This document shows, piece after piece, positions 51,598 through 60,157 of a stretch of DNA of 64,000 bases. A program made the translations under genes and the position numbers. The DNA is from an uncultured Clostridia bacterium (GTDB lineage Bacteria; Bacillota; Clostridia; TANB77; CAG-508), in assembly GCA_944389475.1 (NCBI GenBank), contig CALXMM010000010.1, positions 1 to 64,000 of the forward strand. The letters run 5' to 3'. Position 1 is the stretch's first letter. Each line of letters starts with the position of its first letter. Below the pieces are notes generated by a model that was not told where the DNA came from, did no database searches, and saw nothing but the letters and a program-made list of their open reading frames with translations.

Positions 51598-53265
51598 ATG
51601 AAGTTACAAAGCTGGATAGTAATATTTGCAATTATTGTAATACCAATAGTATTAGTAATGTCTTTATATATTCAAGTACAAGTAAGTTATGTTAATGCCC
51701 AGGGAAATTATGATACTATTTTAAATAATGCAACTTATGATGCCATAAAAGCATTTCAAATAAACGAATTAAATAGTACTACACAAAATATTGCAGAAGA
51801 AAAAATAAGAGATGTTGAAGCTTCAGTAAATACTTTTTATAATTCTTTAGCAACTAATTTTGGTAGAAGTGGATATGCAGAAGATGATTTAAAAGGTTTT
51901 ATTCCTGCATTGGTATATACTTTATATGATGGATATTATATATATACAGAATATAATAATGTTGTAACAGGAGAATCATTAAATGAGGACAATATATTAA
52001 CTCCTCAAATTAATTTGGATTCATCACAATCTGCTACAGGTTTAAAACCATATGTATATTATTCTGCAAGATACCAAAATGGAGCTAAAGATGTAGTAAT
52101 AAATTATACATTGGATAATTATATAACAGTATTTTATAAAGGAGCTGGAGATGATAACTATCATACATATTCTGGATATTTAATAGATACCACAAAAGTA
52201 CAAGAACGTTCAGATGGAATTTACTATGATGGTATTAAAATAGATACAGAAGCTTTATCAGAAGTAAATCGTACTACTGCGGATGATGGTTCAAATAGAA
52301 AATTAAATTATGCATATGTTACTAATGATAGTGGAAGAAGAGAAAAGGCATATTGGGATGGTCGCTGGTATAAATACAATATAGATGGAACGCAAAATTT
52401 TAATGATGCCAATGTAAGAGCTCAACTTGGAACTACTTATAAACAAGATGATAGTGCACAAAGATATTTAAGAGAAGCTGTCACTTTTACAAATAATATG
52501 CAAAGTATATTAGGCGATATTTATTTAAGAAATATTGTAGGTGTTAATCAAGAAGATTTAGGAATTACTGGAGATATTGGTAATCAAAAATTAATAAATT
52601 TTGGCTCTAGTGGAATGTTGGATACATTTAATAATCATAAATTACAGGTTATAAGAAATTCTATAACTACAAACTTAAAAGCTACAATTGCAAAATTTAA
52701 TCAAAATACTACATATGCAGCCAAAATGCCAACATTAACAGAAAATGAATGGAGCTTAATATTAAGTAATACATGTTTAATATCATTTATGCAAGGACAA
52801 CATATAGGAAACGGATATTACATGGGTTACAGCATAGTAACAAATAACAAAAATAGAGAATTTGTGGATCCAAAATTAATATATGTTTTAGACCAAGATT
52901 CAATGGGATATCATGATGTTAGACATATAGATGCTAGTTTATCAAATAATGTTATTGGCTATAGAAATATAGATTTTGAAACTCAAAGTTTTGTATCAAG
53001 CGATAGTACTACTAAAAATTACTATAGACATATGAATAATGAGGGAACCTTTGCTGCAACAGCAGACTATGCTTGTATTGTAACATCCACATCCATTACA
53101 ACTTCAAATGGAAGCTCTTCTTCAGATAATGCTTTGGGAAATCGTATTACAGAGTTAGATGATATTTTAGATAGAGCACCGGATAAAATAAAGAAAGCAT
53201 ATTATACAGCTTTATTTAGGGAACGATATAATTCATTTAAGAGTTTAAGTTTAAATATTTCATAA
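51598..53265 (+). CDS. Large single-pass surface protein closing the Tad-like locus
   Basis: A 555-aa protein with an N-terminal helix (SWIVIFAIIVIPIVLVMSLY) and a helical stalk (about 28-90). A large, Tyr/Asn/Asp-rich outer domain follows (VYTLYDGYYIYTEY, KPYVYYSARYQNG, SGYLIDTTK), with few Lys-rich helices. This resembles an oversized TadE/TadG-type subunit, possibly carrying an adhesive or tip domain; no LPXTG motif or known adhesin fold was recognised. GAAAGGA precedes the ATG. A strong terminator follows. Confidence 0.65.
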   Translation: MKLQSWIVIFAIIVIPIVLVMSLYIQVQVSYVNAQGNYDTILNNATYDAIKAFQINELNSTTQNIAEEKIRDVEASVNTFYNSLATNFGRSGYAEDDLKGFIPALVYTLYDGYYIYTEYNNVVTGESLNEDNILTPQINLDSSQSATGLKPYVYYSARYQNGAKDVVINYTLDNYITVFYKGAGDDNYHTYSGYLIDTTKVQERSDGIYYDGIKIDTEALSEVNRTTADDGSNRKLNYAYVTNDSGRREKAYWDGRWYKYNIDGTQNFNDANVRAQLGTTYKQDDSAQRYLREAVTFTNNMQSILGDIYLRNIVGVNQEDLGITGDIGNQKLINFGSSGMLDTFNNHKLQVIRNSITTNLKATIAKFNQNTTYAAKMPTLTENEWSLILSNTCLISFMQGQHIGNGYYMGYSIVTNNKNREFVDPKLIYVLDQDSMGYHDVRHIDASLSNNVIGYRNIDFETQSFVSSDSTTKNYYRHMNNEGTFAATADYACIVTSTSITTSNGSSSSDNALGNRITELDDILDRAPDKIKKAYYTALFRERYNSFKSLSLNIS

Positions 53266-53269
53266 AGTG

Positions 53270-53303
53270 AAAATAGATACTGTAAAAGTATCTATTTTTT
53301 TCT
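53270..53303 (+). terminator. Terminator of the Tad-like locus
   Basis: AAAATAGATACT (53270-53281) pairs with AGTATCTATTTT (53287-53298) and ends in a T run. Confidence 0.88.
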
Positions 53304-53400
53304 AACTTTTTCCAATTTTAATTTCAAATTATTTAGTAAAACCTTTCTAGTATTAAACATATAAAAATAGGACAAAATAATAATACAAGAGGTTTTTACT

Positions 53401-54690
53401 ATGAAAAATTCAAAAAAAATTTTAGTGGATTTACCACATAAAAAGCATAAAAACAAAATTAAAAATTTTGCTCATGTTTTATTAATTGTTATATTATTTA
53501 TTATATTAGTATATGTAAGTAATATAACATCTATTCCAAATAATTTAATATTATTACAAGGTGAGAATTTAAATTTAAAAACACTTTTGGGTTTAAGTAT
53601 TTCTGATGCAAATGGAAAAAGTGTAGAGGCTGTAAATTCCAAGGAAACAAAAGTAAGTAATAGTATAGGTAAAATGAATTTATCCTTAAATTTAGCTGGA
53701 TTTAATGTAAAAGATTTAACTGTTAATGTTATACCAAATACAGTAGTTATTCCAAGTGGCGAAGCAATTGGACTTAGATTATATACTAGTGGAGTGCTAG
53801 TCGTTGGAATGTCTGAAATACAAGGAGAAGATCATAATAATTATACTCCTTATAAAAATTCAGGAATAAAAGAAGGAGATATGATAACAAAAGTAGATAA
53901 TGAATCTGTTACATGTACATCGGATTTAGTTACAAAGGTAAATGAATCAAAAGGAAATTCAGTTAAAATAACATATGTAAGAGATGGTAGCAATTATAAT
54001 ACAGAAATTACTCCTACGAAAACTAGTGATAATGAATATAAATTAGGATTATGGGTAAGGGATGCAGCTTCTGGAGTAGGTACTATAACATTTTATGATC
54101 CAAAGACTGGAGATTTTGGAGCATTAGGACATGGAATATTGGATATAGACACAGAAGAACTAATAGATATAGCAAGAGGAGACATTGTAACTAGTAAAAT
54201 TGTTTCAATTGTAAAAGGTGAAAAAGGAAAACCGGGAGAATTGCAAGGTAGCATAGATAATGGAAAAATAATTGGTGAAGTATATAAAAATACTAATTTT
54301 GGTATTTATGGAAAATTAAATAATCTAGATAATGTAAAGCAAGAAAATAATAAAGTAATGGAAGTAATGCCAAGGGATGAAGTAAAAGAAGGAAAAGCAA
54401 GTATTTTATGTACTTTAGATGACAATAAACAAGAAGAATATGAAATTGAAATAGAAAAAGTATATACATCAACTAATAGAACTAATAAAAATATGATTAT
54501 AAAAGTAACAGACAAAAGACTTTTAGATAAAACGGGTGGAATAATCCAAGGGATGAGTGGTTCACCAATTTTGCAAGATGGAAAATTCGTAGGTGCTGTT
54601 ACACATGTTATGGTAAATAATCCAGAAAAAGGCTATGGAATATTTGCAGATACAATGCTTAAACAAATGAAAGAAGTAGAAGAGAATTAG
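53401..54690 (+). CDS. spoIVB: SpoIVB-type S55 serine peptidase
   Basis: SpoIVB is secreted from the forespore and triggers pro-sigma-K processing. The 429-aa protein has an N-terminal membrane anchor (about 24-41), a PDZ domain (GVLVVGMSEIQG, GIKEGDMITKVDNESV) and the peptidase domain with GHGILD (His near 243) and GMSGSPIL (Ser near 384). AGAGGT precedes the ATG. Its partner gene spo0A, usually next downstream, is absent; a convergent murC follows instead. Confidence 0.93.
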   Translation: MKNSKKILVDLPHKKHKNKIKNFAHVLLIVILFIILVYVSNITSIPNNLILLQGENLNLKTLLGLSISDANGKSVEAVNSKETKVSNSIGKMNLSLNLAGFNVKDLTVNVIPNTVVIPSGEAIGLRLYTSGVLVVGMSEIQGEDHNNYTPYKNSGIKEGDMITKVDNESVTCTSDLVTKVNESKGNSVKITYVRDGSNYNTEITPTKTSDNEYKLGLWVRDAASGVGTITFYDPKTGDFGALGHGILDIDTEELIDIARGDIVTSKIVSIVKGEKGKPGELQGSIDNGKIIGEVYKNTNFGIYGKLNNLDNVKQENNKVMEVMPRDEVKEGKASILCTLDDNKQEEYEIEIEKVYTSTNRTNKNMIIKVTDKRLLDKTGGIIQGMSGSPILQDGKFVGAVTHVMVNNPEKGYGIFADTMLKQMKEVEEN

Positions 54691-54716
54691 AATAAATCTA
54701 ATTCTCTTCTAAAATA
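54678..54716. terminator. Bidirectional terminator between spoIVB and murC
   Basis: A perfect 14-bp stem (54678-54691 with 54697-54710) that includes the spoIVB stop codon; it ends 9 nt before the murC stop codon. Confidence 0.85.
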
Positions 54717-54718
54717 TA

Positions 54719-56098
54719 TTATTTAACTAATTTATTAGATATTTCAGTAACTGTTCCAGCACCTTGTGTTAATACAATATCATTGGTTTCAACATGTTCT
54801 TTTAAGTATTTTACAATATCATCAAAATTTGAAATATATATAGCCTTTTTACCCAATGATACAATTTTATCAACTAAATCTTGTGGAGAAACTCCAAATC
54901 TATTTGTTTCTCTTGCAGCATAAATATCAGTAATAATAATGTGGTCAAAATTTAATAATGCTTTTGCAAAATCATTTAGTAAAGTTTTTGTTCTACTATA
55001 AGTGTGAGGTTGGAATACAACCCATGACTTGTTATATTTTTTGTTCATTAATGCTTTAGCTGTTGCTATTATTTCTGTTGGGTGGTGTCCATAGTCATCA
55101 TAAACTGAAGCACCATTAACAGTTCCTTTATATTCAAATCTTCTATGTGCACCTGTAAATTTTTCTAATGCAGATTTAATATATTTTTTATCAATTCCGT
55201 AATAATCACAAAGAGCAATACAAGCTAATGAATTTAAAACATTATGCATTCCAGGAATTTTTAGTTGAATTCTCTCGTAAAATTTATCCTTTTTATATAC
55301 ATCAAAAGCAGGGAAACCATTGTTATCAAAAACAATATTTACTGCAAAAAAGTCCGTATTTTTATTAGTTATTCCATATGTTAATTTTGTAGCTTTAGTA
55401 TATTCTAATAAATCCAAACAATTATTATCATCACCATTAACAACAAGTAAACCATCATCTGGAATTAGTTTTACATACTTTATAAAAGCTTTCTTGATGT
55501 TTTCAAATGTTTTAAAATAGTCAAGATGGTCATTATCTATATTTAAAATAATTGCTGCTTTTGGATGGAATTTTAAGAAACTTTCTACATATTCACAAGC
55601 TTCAATAATAAAATGCTCACTTGAACCAACTTTATAGTTACCATCTATGGCTTTTAAAATTGCACCAACTTGAATACTTGGGTCTAATCCAGCTTCTAGA
55701 AAGCATAAAGCGACTAAAGATGTAGTTGTAGTTTTTCCATGTGTACCAGAAATACCAATAGTATCGTTATATGCTTCTGTAAGCATTCCTAAGAAGTCGC
55801 TTCTTTCACACAAAGGTATGTTTAGTTCTCTTGCTTTTTCCATTTCTGGGTCATGTTTATTTATTGCAGCAGAATAAACAACTATATCTGCCTTAGATAA
55901 GTTTTCAAAATCGTGACCTATTGTTACTGGTATATTATTTTTTCTTAATTTTTCTACTATTTCTGAATCGGATAAATCTGAACCTGTAACAGTTGCACCA
56001 AAGTAATTAAGAATTTCTGCAATTCCACTCATACTTACTCCACCGATTCCTATCATATGTACTCTATTATATTTCTTTATTAATTTGAGATTAGGCAT
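54719..56098 (-). CDS. murC: UDP-N-acetylmuramate-L-alanine ligase MurC
   Basis: MurC adds the first amino acid to UDP-MurNAc in peptidoglycan synthesis. The 459-aa protein shows the N-terminal Rossmann GIGGVSMSGIAEIL, the ATP loop GISGTHGKTTTTS, NIDNDHLDYF and DDYGHHPTEI. TAGGAGGG precedes the ATG on the minus strand. It is a single gene here, away from other mur genes. Confidence 0.96.
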   Translation of the reverse strand: MPNLKLIKKYNRVHMIGIGGVSMSGIAEILNYFGATVTGSDLSDSEIVEKLRKNNIPVTIGHDFENLSKADIVVYSAAINKHDPEMEKARELNIPLCERSDFLGMLTEAYNDTIGISGTHGKTTTTSLVALCFLEAGLDPSIQVGAILKAIDGNYKVGSSEHFIIEACEYVESFLKFHPKAAIILNIDNDHLDYFKTFENIKKAFIKYVKLIPDDGLLVVNGDDNNCLDLLEYTKATKLTYGITNKNTDFFAVNIVFDNNGFPAFDVYKKDKFYERIQLKIPGMHNVLNSLACIALCDYYGIDKKYIKSALEKFTGAHRRFEYKGTVNGASVYDDYGHHPTEIIATAKALMNKKYNKSWVVFQPHTYSRTKTLLNDFAKALLNFDHIIITDIYAARETNRFGVSPQDLVDKIVSLGKKAIYISNFDDIVKYLKEHVETNDIVLTQGAGTVTEISNKLVK

Positions 56099-56129
56099 TT
56101 AATATCCCTCCTATATTTAAGCAAATAAA

Positions 56130-56158
56130 ATTATATAATTATTATGGATATTTTTCAA
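56130..56158 (-). promoter_or_regulatory. Sigma-A promoter of murC
   Basis: On the minus strand TTGAAA (56153-56158), exactly 17 nt, and TATAAT (56130-56135), 31 nt before the ATG. Confidence 0.75.
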
Positions 56159-56225
56159 TATAATTATTACTATTTTATGATAAATATTTAAAAAATGTTA
56201 AAAAAGAAATAATTTTGAAAATAAA

Positions 56226-56252
56226 GAAGGAAAAAAGTTTTTTTTGCAGAAT
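56226..56252 (+). promoter_or_regulatory. Sigma-H-type promoter of spoVG
   Basis: AGGAAAA at 56228-56234 and GCAGAAT at 56246-56252 are 11 nt apart. This matches the sigma-H form (AGGAWWW, RnnGAAT) and the 11-nt spacing I recall for the Bacillus subtilis spoVG promoter. The leader to the ATG is about 120 nt and contains a small hairpin (TTTGGT/ACCAAA, 56313-56327). Confidence 0.65.
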
Positions 56253-56371
56253 ATTATATTAGTACATATTAAGCCATAATTAAAATCTTAGATTTTGATT
56301 AAATTGGCTGAATTTGGTAAAACCAAAAATTGTACAATATATTATTTAAAACTTTGGAAGGCGGTGCTCAA

Positions 56372-56698
56372 ATGCAAATCACAAATGTACGTTTAAGAAA
56401 AGTAAACTCAGGTAACAAAATGAAAGCAGTAGCTTCTGTAACATTCGATAATGAATTTGTTGTTCATGACATAAAAGTTATCGAAAAAGATGGATTATTT
56501 ATTGCTATGCCTAGTAAAAAAACTCAAAATGGAGAATTTAGGGATGTAGCTCATCCTATTAATGCTGAAACAAGGGAGAAAATTCAAAATGCTATAATTG
56601 AAAAGTATAATGAAACTCCTGATGTTGAAGAAGAAGGAAAAAGCGAAGAAGCTGAAAAATCAGAAGCAAAAGCTGAATCTGATGAAACAGCAGAATAA
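56372..56698 (+). CDS. spoVG: SpoVG RNA-binding regulator
   Basis: A 108-aa protein with the SpoVG core: [45 protein letters not shown] and [16 protein letters not shown]. The Glu-rich tail after about 85 is typical of clostridial forms. SpoVG binds nucleic acid and affects septation, sporulation and virulence genes. The ATG at 56372 is used because GGAAGGCGGTG is correctly spaced; the longer frame adds 14 unconserved residues. Confidence 0.94.
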   Translation: MQITNVRLRKVNSGNKMKAVASVTFDNEFVVHDIKVIEKDGLFIAMPSKKTQNGEFRDVAHPINAETREKIQNAIIEKYNETPDVEEEGKSEEAEKSEAKAESDETAE

Positions 56699-56723
56699 TA
56701 TAAATTAAAAAAGTAAATTATTC

Positions 56724-56758
56724 AAAAAAGATATAGCTATTTAGCTATATCTTTTTTT
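56724..56758 (+). terminator. Terminator after spoVG
   Basis: A GATATAGCT/AGCTATATC stem (56730-56738 with 56743-56751) with A6 before and T7 after. Confidence 0.9.
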
Positions 56759-56840
56759 GTAGTATAAAAAATTATATATTTAGTGTTGTTATAAATATTT
56801 TGGTATGATAAAATGCAAAAAAATACAAGGGGATGAGGAA

Positions 56841-58829
56841 ATGAAAAAAAATTATAAATATTTTAGAAATTGGTTAATATATATATTAATTTTAATCATC
56901 ATTTTTTCTGTGTTTGCAGCATTCCAGGTGTTTAACAAAGATAAAATGCAGATAATGAACAGATTAGATTTTGATATTTCGTTAAATGAAGATGGTAGTA
57001 TGAATGTTTCAGAAATCTGGGATATTTATGTAAAAAATACAGGAACCCTTTTTAAAGATTTTTATAAAACAGATAAATATCCAATAACTGATGTTTCTGT
57101 AATAAATTTGGATACAAATACAAAATTAGAAGATTTAGGAGAAGAAGAATACAATGTACCAGAAGGAATGTACTATGCTGAGGAAATAAGTACTAATACT
57201 GTAGAGATTGCTTTTGGAACAGGGAAGAGTAAATCTTCCGGAAATCAAAGATATCAAATATCATATAAAATTGATAATGTTATAGATTCATATAATGATT
57301 TTCAACAATTTTATTGGAAGTTTTTAGATAAGTCTAATAATATACCTTGTAAAGAAATAAATGGAACTATAAAATTACCAGAAGGTATAACTAATATTGA
57401 TAATTTATTAGTATGGGGACATGGAAATATAAATGGTGAAATTAACAAAACAGCAACTAATGAAGTGCAGTTTAAAATTCATAATTTTGATGCTAATAAT
57501 ATGTTAGAAGTGAGAGTAATTACTAAGGATAAAATCTTTAATTCGCCAGAAAATATACATAGATATGAGTATCTTAACAATGTTTTAAAAGAAGAGGATA
57601 TTTGGGCAAAACAAACCAATAAAAATATTAGAAATCACAGAATATTTGTAATAGTTTTAGCAATAATAGAAATAGGCATAATAGTTTATTTAATTATACA
57701 GTATTATAAATTTTATAAAATAAGTAAACAAAAAGATGATGGAATCATTAAAAAGAATTTAAAGTATTTTAGAGATATACCAAGGGAGAAAACTTCTACT
57801 CCTGGAGAAGCAGACTTTTTATACCATTATGATAATGAAAATTATGCAGGGGAAACTAACCCATCAGACCTTATAGCTGCAAATATATTAAATTTATGCC
57901 TTAAAGGTTATATATCTATAGAGAAAAAACAAGATGATTTGTATATTTCGATAATAAAAGAAGCATCAGGACTAAAAGATGATGAAAAAGAAATATATTA
58001 TTTATTAAAAGATGCAATAGGAGAAAAAGAAGGAATTAAAGTAAAACAATTAAACAAATTTGCAAAATCAAATTATAGCAATTATAACAATCACGTTAGT
58101 AAAATGTTGAATGATATTAAACAAAATTTATATAAGGAAGGTTTAGTAGATAAGGAAAAGGAAAGATTATATAGAGCATCAAATAATATATTACCTATAA
58201 TATTTGCTGGGGTTTTATTTGCCATAATAGTTTATAATGCAGTTGGTTTAATTCCAATTTTTTCACCTTGGTATATAGTAAATTGGGGAATAGATATTTT
58301 AGGCAGATTATTGGATTCTTTAATAATATGTGTGCCATTAATTATAATACTAATTTTACTAGATAGAGTTCATAATAAAGCTAAAGATAAAATATATAAA
58401 CTTACACAAAAAGGAGAAGATGAACGAGCTCAATGGAAAGGGCTTGGTCAATATTTAAAAGATTATTCATTAATAGATGAAAAGGGTGTTTTTGATATAG
58501 TAATTTGGGAAAAATATTTGGTTTTTGCTACAGCAATGGGAATTTCTAAGAATGTTATTGCTGAATTAAAGGCTAAATATCCAGATGTTTTTACAGAAGA
58601 ATATTGGCAAGAACATCCAGATAATTTTATAATTATGAGTATGGCTTGTAATCCGGTATATACTGAAACCCCATGTGGTTTTAATCATTTTACAAGTAAT
58701 ATAAATAGTTCGTATAGAACTATGACATCTACACTTGCTGCTCATTCTGCATCATCTAGCGGTGGTGGTGGAGGATTCTCCTCTGGCGGAGGAGGCGGCG
58801 GAGGAGGCGCCGGAATGGGAGGTAGATAA
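56841..58829 (+). CDS. DUF2207 membrane protein with Gly-rich tail, copy 1
   Basis: A 662-aa protein: a membrane anchor (about 11-30), an extracellular DUF2207 N-terminal region (LDFDISLNEDGSMNVSEIWD, FYWKFLDKSNNIPCKEI), a membrane helix near 270-290, a cytoplasmic domain (REKTSTPGEADFLYHY), two more helices (about 440-500) and a C-terminal domain ending in a Ser/Gly-rich tail (SSGGGGGFSSGG, then GAGMGGR). The ATG at 56841 has GATGAGGA just upstream. A TGG-TATGAT extended -10 lies at 56801-56809. The family is widespread with no assigned function. A close paralogue lies at 60158. Confidence 0.85.
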   Translation: MKKNYKYFRNWLIYILILIIIFSVFAAFQVFNKDKMQIMNRLDFDISLNEDGSMNVSEIWDIYVKNTGTLFKDFYKTDKYPITDVSVINLDTNTKLEDLGEEEYNVPEGMYYAEEISTNTVEIAFGTGKSKSSGNQRYQISYKIDNVIDSYNDFQQFYWKFLDKSNNIPCKEINGTIKLPEGITNIDNLLVWGHGNINGEINKTATNEVQFKIHNFDANNMLEVRVITKDKIFNSPENIHRYEYLNNVLKEEDIWAKQTNKNIRNHRIFVIVLAIIEIGIIVYLIIQYYKFYKISKQKDDGIIKKNLKYFRDIPREKTSTPGEADFLYHYDNENYAGETNPSDLIAANILNLCLKGYISIEKKQDDLYISIIKEASGLKDDEKEIYYLLKDAIGEKEGIKVKQLNKFAKSNYSNYNNHVSKMLNDIKQNLYKEGLVDKEKERLYRASNNILPIIFAGVLFAIIVYNAVGLIPIFSPWYIVNWGIDILGRLLDSLIICVPLIIILILLDRVHNKAKDKIYKLTQKGEDERAQWKGLGQYLKDYSLIDEKGVFDIVIWEKYLVFATAMGISKNVIAELKAKYPDVFTEEYWQEHPDNFIIMSMACNPVYTETPCGFNHFTSNINSSYRTMTSTLAAHSASSSGGGGGFSSGGGGGGGGAGMGGR

Positions 58830-58954
58830 ATCCAAAAAACGCCAATAAAGGGAGAAAATAGGAGCAAAACAGAGATAAATATAGAAAATGCTGTAAAATT
58901 CTCAGTAAAAATTTAAAAAAATATGAAAAACTATAATAATGATGTATACATAAA

Positions 58955-58983
58955 TTGAAAAAACATAAAATATATAGTATAAT
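58955..58983 (+). promoter_or_regulatory. Sigma-A promoter of the M23 peptidase gene
   Basis: TTGAAA at 58955-58960, 17-nt spacer, TATAAT at 58978-58983, 33 nt before the start region. Confidence 0.75.
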
Positions 58984-59015
58984 AATGATTGCTTGTGTGT
59001 AGAAATTAAAGGAGA

Positions 59016-60011
59016 GTGAAGCTTATTTTAGAACGACTTAGTAAAAACCACACAAAAGAAATAATAAAATTTACTGAGATTTTTGCCACAATATTATTAA
59101 TATTATTTATTGTTATTTTATTTAGATATAATATATTATATAAAGTAACTATAAATGGCGAAGAAATAGGATATGTTAAGAACAAAAATGAAATAGAAGA
59201 AGAAATTAATAATTATATTGAAAATAAAGAAGAGGGGGTTGCTTTTAGAAATCTAGAAGCAAAAACAGAATATAAACCTGAATTTGTAAGTAAAGAAGCA
59301 TCAAATAATGAAGAAGTACTAGAAAAAATAAAAGAGAATATTTCTACAACATATACAGCATATGGAATAACAATAGATGATGCAATTCAAACATATGTTA
59401 GCACAGAAGAGAAAGCAGATAAAATAGTTGCAGATTTACAAAATGAATATAAAGACAAATTAGTACTTAATATTGGTGTAAAACAGGTATTTGACAAAAA
59501 TAGAATAGAAACTGAAGATGAAAATACTGCTGTTTCAAAATTAAAAACAGAGAATTTGGAAGTTAAAGTAGCTCAAAAAGAAGAAGAGACTAAAAAGGCA
59601 GAAGAAAAGAAAAAAGCAGAAGAGGAAAGTAAAGTTGTTGTTGCTGTAAGACCGGTATCTGGTGGAACTATTACTTCTAGATATGGAGAAAGAAGTAGTA
59701 TACGTTCAAGTAGACATACAGGATTAGATATAGCAGTATCATCAGGAACACCTATTAAAGCAGCAGCTTCAGGAACTGTTATATTCTCAGGATATAAAGG
59801 TTCATATGGTTATTTAATAAAAATTAAATGTGATAATGGTTACGAAATGTGGTATGGACATTGTAGTAAACTATATGCAAAATCTGGTCAAAGGGTTTCT
59901 GCAGGAGATAGAATTGCAGCAGTTGGTTCTACAGGTAATTCTACAGGACCACATTTACATTTCGAAATAAGAAAAGATGGAAAAAGTTTAAATCCTCAAA
60001 ATTATTTATAA
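59016..60011 (+). CDS. Membrane-anchored M23 family metallopeptidase
   Basis: A 331-aa protein with an N-terminal membrane helix (about 22-42), a middle region of about 50-160, a charged coiled coil (AQKEEETKKAEEKKKAEEE) and a C-terminal M23/LytM domain. Zinc ligands and catalytic His are intact in SSRHTGLDIAVSSGTPI, WYGHCSK and GPHLHFEIRK, so it should cut peptidoglycan cross-bridges. The GTG at 59016 lies inside the ribosome binding region AAAGGAGAGTGA; ATT at 59025, same frame, has better spacing. Two DUF2207 paralogues flank it. Confidence 0.88.
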   Translation: MKLILERLSKNHTKEIIKFTEIFATILLILFIVILFRYNILYKVTINGEEIGYVKNKNEIEEEINNYIENKEEGVAFRNLEAKTEYKPEFVSKEASNNEEVLEKIKENISTTYTAYGITIDDAIQTYVSTEEKADKIVADLQNEYKDKLVLNIGVKQVFDKNRIETEDENTAVSKLKTENLEVKVAQKEEETKKAEEKKKAEEESKVVVAVRPVSGGTITSRYGERSSIRSSRHTGLDIAVSSGTPIKAAASGTVIFSGYKGSYGYLIKIKCDNGYEMWYGHCSKLYAKSGQRVSAGDRIAAVGSTGNSTGPHLHFEIRKDGKSLNPQNYL

Positions 60012-60041
60012 ATATAAAAAATTTAATAAAACTGTATAAGC

Positions 60042-60090
60042 AAAAAGAAAAGGAATGTATTTAAGAAAGAATACGCCTTTTCTTTTTCTT
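60042..60090 (+). terminator. Terminator after the M23 gene
   Basis: AAAAAGAAAAGG (60042-60053) pairs with CCTTTTCTTTTT (60076-60087), with an inner GTATT/AATAC stem and a T-rich end. Confidence 0.82.
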
Positions 60091-60157
60091 TTGGATATTG
60101 ATATAAAAAAATATAATATGATAAAATATAAAAAAATAATGGAAAGTAAGGATGAAA

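Noticed and set aside
41372..53265. Prophage or conjugative element
   Set aside because: No integrase, terminase, capsid, relaxase or attachment repeats; composition matches the flanking core genes.
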